Source: Hyphomonas sp. UBA5111 | Lineage (GTDB): Bacteria; Pseudomonadota; Alphaproteobacteria; Caulobacterales; Hyphomonadaceae | Direction of reading: 5' to 3' | Assembly (NCBI GenBank): GCA_002414505.1 | Contig: DHZF01000006.1 | Span: 1-15,138, forward strand | DNA length: 15,138 nt | Part shown: positions 6,485-12,616 of the stretch, piece after piece | Numbering within the stretch: position 1 is the stretch's first letter | Layout of the letters: every line of letters begins with the position of its first letter | Notes under the pieces: model-generated | Databases searched by the model: none | Seen by the model: only the letters and a program-made list of their open reading frames with translations | Told to the model about the DNA's origin: nothing | Translations under genes and position numbers: made by a program

Positions 6485-8032
6485 CTAGCCCTTCTTGGTT
6501 GGCTTGCCTCTGTACGGGCCCTTGCCCTGAGGCTTACGGGCGCCATCGGCCTTGTCGGCATAGGGGTTCTTGCCCTGCCGGACGAACAGGCGGATCGGCA
6601 CGCCGTGCATGTCGAAGGCATCACGCAGATTGTTGATCAGATACCGCTTGTAGGTTTCCGGCATCTGGTCACCGCGTGAGGCGATCAGCACGAAGGTCGG
6701 CGGGCGCGCCTTCATCTGGGCCATGTAGCGCGGCTTGATACGCTTGCCCTGAACGCTTGGCGGCGGATGGCGCTCGACCGTGTGGCGCAGCCAGCGGTTG
6801 AGGTCGCCGGTCTTCACCCGTGCGGTCCAGTCCTGATAGACTTTTGCCACGGCAGGCATCAGCTTGTCGGTATGCCGGCCCGTCAGGCCCGACAGGAAGA
6901 CCACCGGCGCGCCGCCTGCATTCGGCATCAGCCGGTTGGCGAGGTCGCGGATATGCTTGGCGGCTTCATCCGGCTTCTTCACCGTGTCCCATTTGGAAAT
7001 GACCAGAACAATGCCGCGGCCTTCGCGCAAGGCGAGGTCGGCGATCAGCAGGTCCTGCTTTTCCATCGCTTCGTGCGCGTCCATGACGAGTGCGATGATG
7101 TCGGCATATTTCAGCGAACGGATCGTCTCGCCGGTCGACATGCGTTCAAGCCGCTCCTGCACCTTGCTCCTGCGGCGGAGGCCCGCTGTGTCGACAAGCC
7201 GGATGCGGCGGCCTTCCCATTCCCAGTCGATGGAAATGGAGTCGCGCGTGATGCCGGCTTCGGGGCCCGTCAGCAGGCGGTCGGATTGCAGCAGCTGGTT
7301 GATCAGGGTGGACTTGCCGGCATTCGGGCGACCGACAATGGCCAGCTTGATCGGCTTGTCATCCTTTGGCGGCTCAGGCGCGATGTCCACATCGGCGGCT
7401 TCGATGGCCGCGACGAGATCGTCATCGGACACGCTGAGATCGTCAATATCGATATGGGCGAGCTTCTCGATAATGTCCTCGGCCGCGCGAGGATCATATT
7501 CCGGCTCGGCTTCCTGGAGGGCGAGTTCAAAGGCTTCCTCGCCGAGCGCCTGCCGGATGGCTTCGTAGAGTTCGGCCATGCCCTCGCCATGCTCGGCGGA
7601 CAGGCCGACCGGCTCACCCAAGCCGAGCGACCAGGCGTCCATCACGCCGACCGTGCCCTGCTTGCCTTCGGCCTTGTTGGCCGCCAGCACAATGGGAATG
7701 TTCGCCTTGCGGAGCAGGGCGGCAAAATTCTCGTCTTCCGGGGTTACGCCCACGCGCGCATCAATCAGGAAGAGGGCCAGTTCTGCCTCTGCGATGGCGG
7801 CCTCGGTCTGCTGGCGCATGCGGGATTCGAGACTGTCATCATAGGACGTCTCATACCCGGCCGTGTCGATTAGGATCAGCGGCAGGGAGGCCAGATAGCC
7901 TTCCGCCTGTTTCCGGTCACGCGTCACGCCCGGCTGGTCATCGACCAGCGCGATCTTCTTGCCGACAAGGCGGTTGAACAGGGTCGACTTGCCCACATTG
8001 GGGCGTCCGACAATTGCGAGTTTCAAAGGCAT
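6485..8032 (-). CDS. der: Ribosome-assembly GTPase Der (EngA)
   Basis: A 515-residue double-GTPase required for 50S subunit maturation. G domain 1 has GRPNVGKST at residues 9-17, DTAG at 56-59 and NKAE at 119-122. G domain 2 has GRPNAGKST at 234-242, DTAG at 281-284 and SKWD at 346-349. A KH-like domain follows, and the tail from about 490 is Lys/Gly-rich. The linker between the G domains (about 165-227) is long and acidic. The second G4 motif has Ser where NKxD is the rule; NKAE in domain 1 is also a variant. It is the last gene of the panB/YfgM/bamB/der series, 54 bp after bamB. Confidence 0.95.
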   Translation of the reverse strand: MPLKLAIVGRPNVGKSTLFNRLVGKKIALVDDQPGVTRDRKQAEGYLASLPLILIDTAGYETSYDDSLESRMRQQTEAAIAEAELALFLIDARVGVTPEDENFAALLRKANIPIVLAANKAEGKQGTVGVMDAWSLGLGEPVGLSAEHGEGMAELYEAIRQALGEEAFELALQEAEPEYDPRAAEDIIEKLAHIDIDDLSVSDDDLVAAIEAADVDIAPEPPKDDKPIKLAIVGRPNAGKSTLINQLLQSDRLLTGPEAGITRDSISIDWEWEGRRIRLVDTAGLRRRSKVQERLERMSTGETIRSLKYADIIALVMDAHEAMEKQDLLIADLALREGRGIVLVISKWDTVKKPDEAAKHIRDLANRLMPNAGGAPVVFLSGLTGRHTDKLMPAVAKVYQDWTARVKTGDLNRWLRHTVERHPPPSVQGKRIKPRYMAQMKARPPTFVLIASRGDQMPETYKRYLINNLRDAFDMHGVPIRLFVRQGKNPYADKADGARKPQGKGPYRGKPTKKG

Positions 8033-8086
8033 GGCGGGGCCTGCTCCAATGCGTTCAGGCGAGGCGCGCCAGCCCGGCGCAGCCTG

Positions 8087-9436
8087 TTACTGAATCGCAA
8101 CCAGTTTTGCATCATCGGTCAGCAGGAAGACTTTGCCCTGCACGGCGATGGGTTCGATATATGTTGTGTCCTTGACGTTCAGAGAGGCGGTCTGTTCGCC
8201 CGTCTGCGGATCAAAGGCGAGGACTTCCCCATAGGAGGAAACGATCAGAATGCGGCCTGACGCCAGAAGCGGGCCGGAATAGCTGATCCGCTTCTTCTTT
8301 TTCTTCTCATTCTTGTACTGGGGCAGGTCGGTGACCCAATAGGCATCTCCGGTGCCCGCATCGAGGGCAGCCAGCGTCGCATTTGTGCCGATGACAAACA
8401 GGAATTTGCCGCTCAGGGTCGGCGCCTGGGTCGAGCCGATGGGACGGGCCCAGACGCGGTTGCCGCTGCGCCCGTCAATCGCGACGGTGATGCCGGACTG
8501 GCTGGACGCGAAGACGAGACCGCCGGCCAGGACCGGACGGGAGCCAATGTCATTGATTTCGGAAATCGGGGTGAAGCGGCCAGCCTGCGAAATGGCATCC
8601 GTCCAGAGACGGCGACCATTATTGGCAAGATAGGCGATGATCTCGCCGGACGAATAGGGCGCAATCACGAAGTCTTCGATGGCGGCCGGGCTCGGGCTGC
8701 CGAGGACGCGGGCAGATTCCGCAATGGCCTGGTCGCTCCAGTCGGTATCGCCGGTCTGGAGGTCCAGTGAGAAGATTTCATTATTGTTGGACGCGACAAA
8801 GATCTTGCCGTCCTTGACGGTCGGCGCGCCGGTCATCGGGACGCCGAGTTCACGCTTCCAGATCTCGCTGCCATCATTGGCGTTGAGGCGCGTGACATAG
8901 CCGAAGCCGCTGGCAACGATCAGCGTACCGTCATTCACGGCGAGGCCGCCGCCGAGCGCGGTCTTGTCCCGCTTGGTCAGGCCCTTGAGTTCCTTCTTCC
9001 AGAGCGTGCGGCCGCTGGAGAGGTCGGTTGCATAGATCGTCTGGTCGGCGTCGAGCGTGTAGATTGCCGTCTCGCTGGCGACCGGCGGCGTGCTGACAGC
9101 CGATTTGTTGCTGGAGCCCTTGCCGACGGAATTGCGCCAGGCGACTTTCAGATCAGGGGCCGCGTTCACATGGCCTGGCGCCTTGGCAGGCGTCCCGCCG
9201 GCTTCCGGCCAGGACGCCATGTCCACGGCTGGCAGCAGGTCGATGGATTCGGTTGCCAGTTCCGGCTTGGCCGCGATGGCTTCTTCCGCCAGCACCATGG
9301 TGACGCGTCCGGCCTTGTCGAGCTGTTCCTTGTCGTCATTGCCGGAACCACCGAAGAACGGAATGCTGCTGCACGCCGTCAGCGCGACGAATGCCGTTGC
9401 GGTTGCGGTCAGCTTGAGTGGGCGGGAAAGCCTCAT
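8087..9436 (-). CDS. bamB: Outer-membrane assembly lipoprotein BamB
   Basis: A 449-residue lipoprotein of the BAM complex, which inserts beta-barrel proteins into the outer membrane. A signal peptide with lipobox LTAC puts the acylated Cys at residue 22, followed by Ser, so outer-membrane sorting is expected. From about residue 95 the protein is a series of PQQ-type beta-propeller repeats (for example IYATDLSSGRTLWKKEL, VTRLNANDGSEIWKREL, VAIDGRSGNRVWARPIG, LAALDAGTGDAYWVTDL). It is longer than E. coli BamB (about 390). Extra length lies in the Asp/Ala-rich region after the lipobox and in a Lys-rich loop (NEKKKKKR, residues 376-383). Its ATG overlaps the stop of the YfgM-like gene by 4 bp. 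Confidence 0.92.
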   Translation of the reverse strand: MRLSRPLKLTATATAFVALTACSSIPFFGGSGNDDKEQLDKAGRVTMVLAEEAIAAKPELATESIDLLPAVDMASWPEAGGTPAKAPGHVNAAPDLKVAWRNSVGKGSSNKSAVSTPPVASETAIYTLDADQTIYATDLSSGRTLWKKELKGLTKRDKTALGGGLAVNDGTLIVASGFGYVTRLNANDGSEIWKRELGVPMTGAPTVKDGKIFVASNNNEIFSLDLQTGDTDWSDQAIAESARVLGSPSPAAIEDFVIAPYSSGEIIAYLANNGRRLWTDAISQAGRFTPISEINDIGSRPVLAGGLVFASSQSGITVAIDGRSGNRVWARPIGSTQAPTLSGKFLFVIGTNATLAALDAGTGDAYWVTDLPQYKNEKKKKKRISYSGPLLASGRILIVSSYGEVLAFDPQTGEQTASLNVKDTTYIEPIAVQGKVFLLTDDAKLVAIQ

Positions 9437-10167
9437 TGGCCAGTCTCCTCGATGTCGGCAGTTTCAGCGGGCAGGTCGCCCTCAACTGATGTCTCTGTGT
9501 CGCTGGCGGCGGCCTCTTCGGCGGGCGCTGCCGGGATGGCTGCAAGCGCGATTTCAGCCCGGCGCTTCACGCCTTCCGGCGCGGCTGCATCAAAGCGGAG
9601 GCGGTTGAATTCGGTCCGGGCGCGGGCGATGTCGCCAGTCTCGAAAGCCTTGGCGGCGATCAATTCACGCGCCAGCGCGCCGAGCGGGCCTTCATCCTCG
9701 ACCAGGCTGCCGAGCGTGGCTTCGAGGTCCGCCATGGATTGGGTATCGACCGAATAATACGCCGTCTTCAGGATGGAGAGGCGCTCGAACGGGCTGCCCT
9801 CGACGGCGGCGACGGTAGAGAGCGTGCGGGTTGCGCCATTGGAGTCGCCCCCGCCCTCATACTGGGTCTGGGCCAGATATTGCGCTGCCAGGGGCGCGAT
9901 CTTGCCATTGCCTTCGGCCAGTTCGCGGAAGGCGGCTTCGGCCTCGGTATAATTGTCATCATCGAGCAGGGTCAGGGCGTTTTCAAAAGCGCGCGCACGT
10001 TCGGCGCGGGCCTGTTCGGCCTGTGGGCGCAGCACGAATTCGTTCAGGGCCACCGCTCCCACGAGCAATGCTGCCGCGCCATAGATAAAGGGCCTGTAGC
10101 GTTTCCACAGGCCTTCCATCTTGTCCTGGCGCAGGCTTTCTTCGACTTCGTCAAAAATGTCGCTCAA
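9433..10167 (-). CDS. YfgM-like TPR membrane protein (translocon-associated)
   Basis: A 244-residue inner-membrane protein. Residues 1-25 are cytoplasmic and charged (MSDIFDEVEESLRQDKMEGLWKRY would be the anchor helix), residues 27-46 form one membrane segment, and residues 50-210 form a periplasmic region of helical TPR-like repeats (ALTLLDDDNYTEAEAAFRELAEG and similar). The C-terminus from about 215 is acidic and Ala/Glu-rich, probably disordered. This matches the TPR_21/YfgM group; in E. coli YfgM interacts with SecYEG and PpiD to hand over secreted proteins. The place immediately before bamB and der is the same as in E. coli and supports the call. It is coupled to bamB by an ATGA overlap. 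Confidence 0.85.
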   Translation of the reverse strand: MSDIFDEVEESLRQDKMEGLWKRYRPFIYGAAALLVGAVALNEFVLRPQAEQARAERARAFENALTLLDDDNYTEAEAAFRELAEGNGKIAPLAAQYLAQTQYEGGGDSNGATRTLSTVAAVEGSPFERLSILKTAYYSVDTQSMADLEATLGSLVEDEGPLGALARELIAAKAFETGDIARARTEFNRLRFDAAAPEGVKRRAEIALAAIPAAPAEEAAASDTETSVEGDLPAETADIEETGQ

Positions 10168-10236
10168 CGGGGCGCTCCGATCGGGTAATCTGACTTCGGG
10201 GGGAACCTAGACGCGCCTGCGCCCTGCTGCAACGTG

Positions 10237-11073
10237 TCAGGGCTGTTTCGCTTCAGGTTTTCGCAGGGAATAGGTCTCGGCCTGGCCGGGGAATTCGCGG
10301 GACCGGACATCGGCGGCAAACTGGCTGATGGCGCTGTCGATCTCGGTGCGCAGGTCGGCGTAGCGGCGCACGAATTTCGGCGCCCAGTCGAACAGGCCCA
10401 GCATGTCCTGGGTCACCAGAACCTGGCCATCGCAACTGGCTGAGGCGCCGATGCCGATGGTGGGGCAGCTGACTTCCTGCGTGATCTCGTCGGCAAGATC
10501 GCGCGCGACGCCCTCTATGACGATGGCGAAGGCCCCGGCGCGGTCGGCTGCGCGGGCTTCGTTGATCACGATATCGCGCTCGGACTCGGTCCGGCCCTTG
10601 GCCCGGAAGCCGCCATCGACATTGATCGCCTGCGGGCGCAGGCCGACATGACCCATGACCGGGATACCGCGCTCGACCAGGTGGGCGATCTGGGTCGCGG
10701 CATAGGCGCCACTCTCGATCTTCACGGCCTGGCAGCCGGTTTCCTTGAGGATGCGGGCGGCATTCAGGAAGGCCTGGTCTTCGCTCGTCTCATAGCTGCC
10801 GAAGGGCATGTCCACGACGACGAAGGCCTGCTGGCTGCCGCGCATCACGGCCTGGCCGTGCAGGATCATCATTTCCATGGTCACGCCGACCGTCGACGGC
10901 AGGCCGTGCACCACCATGCCGAGGCTGTCCCCGACAAGGATGAGGTCGGCATGCGGGTCCATGATCTCGGCCATCGGCGCGTCATAGGCGGTCAGGCAGA
11001 CCAGCGGCTCGCCCCCCTTGGCGGCGGCGATATCCTTGACGGTCTTGCGGGAAATGCGGGTTTGTTTCGACAT
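10237..11073 (-). CDS. panB: Ketopantoate hydroxymethyltransferase
   Basis: A 278-residue cytoplasmic enzyme that transfers a hydroxymethyl group from 5,10-methylene-tetrahydrofolate to 2-oxoisovalerate, the first step of pantothenate and CoA synthesis. Mg2+ ligands are recognisable as Asp49 (VGDSLGMVVHG), Asp88 (VVVDMPFGSYE) and Glu120 (VKIES). A further catalytic Glu is in AIVIEGV. Other family blocks are LTAYDAP, GIPVMGHVGLRPQ and PTIGIGAS. The ATG at 11073 gives the usual N-terminus (SRKTVKDI); an upstream TTG at 11109 adds residues unlike the family. The Shine-Dalgarno is weak. It leads the YfgM/bamB/der genes on the same strand with a 69-bp gap; panC is not in the window. Confidence 0.95.
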   Translation of the reverse strand: MSKQTRISRKTVKDIAAAKGGEPLVCLTAYDAPMAEIMDPHADLILVGDSLGMVVHGLPSTVGVTMEMMILHGQAVMRGSQQAFVVVDMPFGSYETSEDQAFLNAARILKETGCQAVKIESGAYAATQIAHLVERGIPVMGHVGLRPQAINVDGGFRAKGRTESERDIVINEARAADRAGAFAIVIEGVARDLADEITQEVSCPTIGIGASASCDGQVLVTQDMLGLFDWAPKFVRRYADLRTEIDSAISQFAADVRSREFPGQAETYSLRKPEAKQP

Positions 11074-11142
11074 GGCCAGCGACTTAGCCTGCCTCAGACC
11101 GGCGGGCAAGCGCGTGTGAACGGTCGCTTCGGCCGCGCAGGA

Positions 11143-11544
11143 TCAGCTGCGGCCCTTGGGGAAGTGATGCAGCGCTGTCGGTATCTCCACCCACTCATGC
11201 CGGGTCTCTTCCCAGACCGAGCGTACCGGCCCCGGGAAGTGCGGATCGGCGATCGCTCCCACGGCGATACCGGCGGCTTCGGGATGGTTCCCGGTCGTCC
11301 AGTAAACGGTGGAGCCACAGGTCGGGCAGAAATAGGTCGTGAAGGCGCCGCCGCTGTCGGTCTCGCGCGTCCAGGATGTGGCGTTTCCTGTAATGGTCAG
11401 GGCAGCGAGCAGGTAATAGGCCCCGACCCCGAAGGGCGATCCGGTCCGGCGCTGACAGGCCGTACAATGGCAGGCGACGACGGCCGGTGTAATGTCGTCC
11501 GGCAAGTCCACTTTCAGACTGCCGCAGGCACATTGTGCGTCCAT
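11143..11544 (-). CDS. GFA-family zinc protein
   Basis: A 133-residue protein of the GFA family (glutathione-dependent formaldehyde-activating enzyme / CENP-V fold). Seven cysteines form the expected zinc sites: Cys5 and Cys7 (CACG), Cys25, Cys27 and Cys30 (CHCTACQRRTGSPFG), and Cys73 and Cys76 (CPTCGSTVYW). Only a few family members have been tied to formaldehyde-glutathione chemistry, so a catalytic role in this protein is inference. The gene follows the NnrU-family gene with a 4-bp gap; its Shine-Dalgarno (GGAG, then AGGA) overlaps the end of that gene, so the two are probably co-translated. Confidence 0.87.
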   Translation of the reverse strand: MDAQCACGSLKVDLPDDITPAVVACHCTACQRRTGSPFGVGAYYLLAALTITGNATSWTRETDSGGAFTTYFCPTCGSTVYWTTGNHPEAAGIAVGAIADPHFPGPVRSVWEETRHEWVEIPTALHHFPKGRS

Positions 11545-11548
11545 GTTC

Positions 11549-12133
11549 CTAGACTCCCGACAGGACCGGCACGCCGATCAGAAATTCATGCAGATGGAAG
11601 AAGAAAGCGAGATAGACGCCGATGCCGATGACCAGCGCGCCAATGTCTCCGAGATTGGAGGGCGCGACATCGGCGGGCGGACCCGTGTCCCCGCGCTTCT
11701 TCACGGCGATCCGGTCGATGATTGCATAGGCCAGGAAGCTCGTGAACAGGATCACGGAATTCCACTCACCATTGGCGAGAAGGTGGCCGAGCGCCCAGAG
11801 CTTCACCGCGACCAGCATTGGGTGTTTCAGGGTTTTCTTGATGCGGCCGGCGGGCAGATAGGCGGCCACGAGGATAATCATCGCGGGCAGCATCAGCGTC
11901 ATGTTCACATGGCGGCCCCAGCTGGGCGCGAAATAGAGCGAGCCCATCCAGCGCGCGGCATCATAGCCATAGATGATCAGGCCGAACCCGGCCAAGGCGA
12001 CCAGGCTGTAGAGGCCCATATAGGGGCCATAGCCCATGCGCTGGCGCAAATCCTTGCCCGGCGCGCGGCTGCGGAATGCGGAAAACAGATGGGCCCCAAA
12101 GAACAGGACCAGCCCGGCGATCAGATACGGCAT
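11549..12133 (-). CDS. NnrU-family integral membrane protein
   Basis: A 194-residue inner-membrane protein with about five or six hydrophobic segments (residues 2-18, 36-56, 76-94, 105-120, 123-140, 163-183). The block KHPMLVAVKLWALGHLLANG at about 103-122 is the signature of the NnrU / isoprenylcysteine-methyltransferase-like group. NnrU was named from denitrifier nir/nor clusters, but no such genes are nearby. Related proteins include methanethiol methyltransferases, so a small-molecule methyltransferase function is a possibility, not a claim. The ATG at 12133 has GGAGG 9 nt upstream. That Shine-Dalgarno lies partly inside a hairpin. Confidence 0.85.
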   Translation of the reverse strand: MPYLIAGLVLFFGAHLFSAFRSRAPGKDLRQRMGYGPYMGLYSLVALAGFGLIIYGYDAARWMGSLYFAPSWGRHVNMTLMLPAMIILVAAYLPAGRIKKTLKHPMLVAVKLWALGHLLANGEWNSVILFTSFLAYAIIDRIAVKKRGDTGPPADVAPSNLGDIGALVIGIGVYLAFFFHLHEFLIGVPVLSGV

Positions 12134-12142
12134 GATGATTTC

Positions 12143-12156
12143 CTCCCGAATGGGAG
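12143..12156 (-). promoter_or_regulatory. Hairpin covering the NnrU Shine-Dalgarno
   Basis: On the minus strand CTCCC-ATTC-GGGAG forms a 5-bp stem with a 4-nt loop. Its 3' arm is the beginning of the ribosome binding site GGGAGG of the NnrU-family gene. Folding would hide the site and lower translation; this may be temperature- or translation-coupled regulation, or chance. Confidence 0.35.
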
Positions 12157-12197
12157 TCTAGGCGGAGTCCGGGGTGTGGGAAAGCCGGAAGACGGCG

Positions 12198-12446
12198 TCA
12201 GCCCTCGGGCTGATCCTTCAGCCAGACCTCGACCTTGCCCTTGAGCTTCAGTGTGAGGGGCTTGCCCTTGCGATCGAGCGCCTTGCCGGCGGCGACACGG
12301 ATCCAGCCTTCGGAGACGCAATATTCTTCGACATTTGTCTTTTCGGCGCCGTTGAAGCGGACACCGATCTCACGCTGCAGCAGGTCTGCATCATGAAACT
12401 TGCTGTCGGGATCGAGGGCGAGGCGGTCGGGAAGCGTGTCGGTCAT
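12198..12446 (-). CDS. DUF3297 family protein
   Basis: An 82-residue soluble protein of unknown function, common and conserved in proteobacteria. Recognition is from the pattern DRLALDPDSKFHD at the start, GVRFNGAEKTNVEEYCVSEGWIRVA in the middle, and RKGKPLTLKLKGKVEVW near the end. The ATG at 12446 is chosen because it gives the family N-terminus (MTDTLPDRL) with AAAGAG upstream; an upstream in-frame start at 12518 adds an unconserved hydrophobic stretch. It is divergent from the GGDEF-EAL gene and lies 64 bp before the NnrU gene. Confidence 0.87.
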   Translation of the reverse strand: MTDTLPDRLALDPDSKFHDADLLQREIGVRFNGAEKTNVEEYCVSEGWIRVAAGKALDRKGKPLTLKLKGKVEVWLKDQPEG

Positions 12447-12539
12447 GAAAAGCTCTTTGCCAGCGAATCCGGGAATTGCAAGAGGCCATGCGCAAACGCG
12501 CAGGCGGTTTTTGGGCATGAAGACAGGGTTAACGTAAAG

Positions 12540-12561
12540 TAGTGGAATTCTACCGCCACTA
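12540..12561. repeat. Inverted repeat between DUF3297 and the GGDEF-EAL gene
   Basis: TAGTGG, 10 nt, CCACTA: perfect 6-bp arms around a GAATTC-containing spacer. The centre is about 66 bp before the GGDEF-EAL start and 105 bp before the DUF3297 start. The spacing resembles a dimeric-regulator operator. A GTTAAC at 12528-12533 lies just beside it. Confidence 0.4.
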
Positions 12562-12616
12562 AACCGGGCTTTATGGAACTACCTTTAATGGAGGTTGCAT
12601 AAGAGAACGGGCGTAT

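Noticed and set aside
5448..6488. Long plus-strand open frame opposite the nitroreductase gene
   Set aside because: Antisense shadow; the opposite strand has the flavoprotein motifs and a proper start.
6767..7873. Long plus-strand open frame opposite der
   Set aside because: Lies wholly within der on the other strand and shows no family features.
12489..12515. TGCGC-AAAC-GCGCA hairpin followed by a T run on the plus strand, resembling a terminator
   Set aside because: No plus-strand gene precedes it, and the 5-bp stem is short and separated from the T run by several bases; probably chance in the DUF3297 leader.
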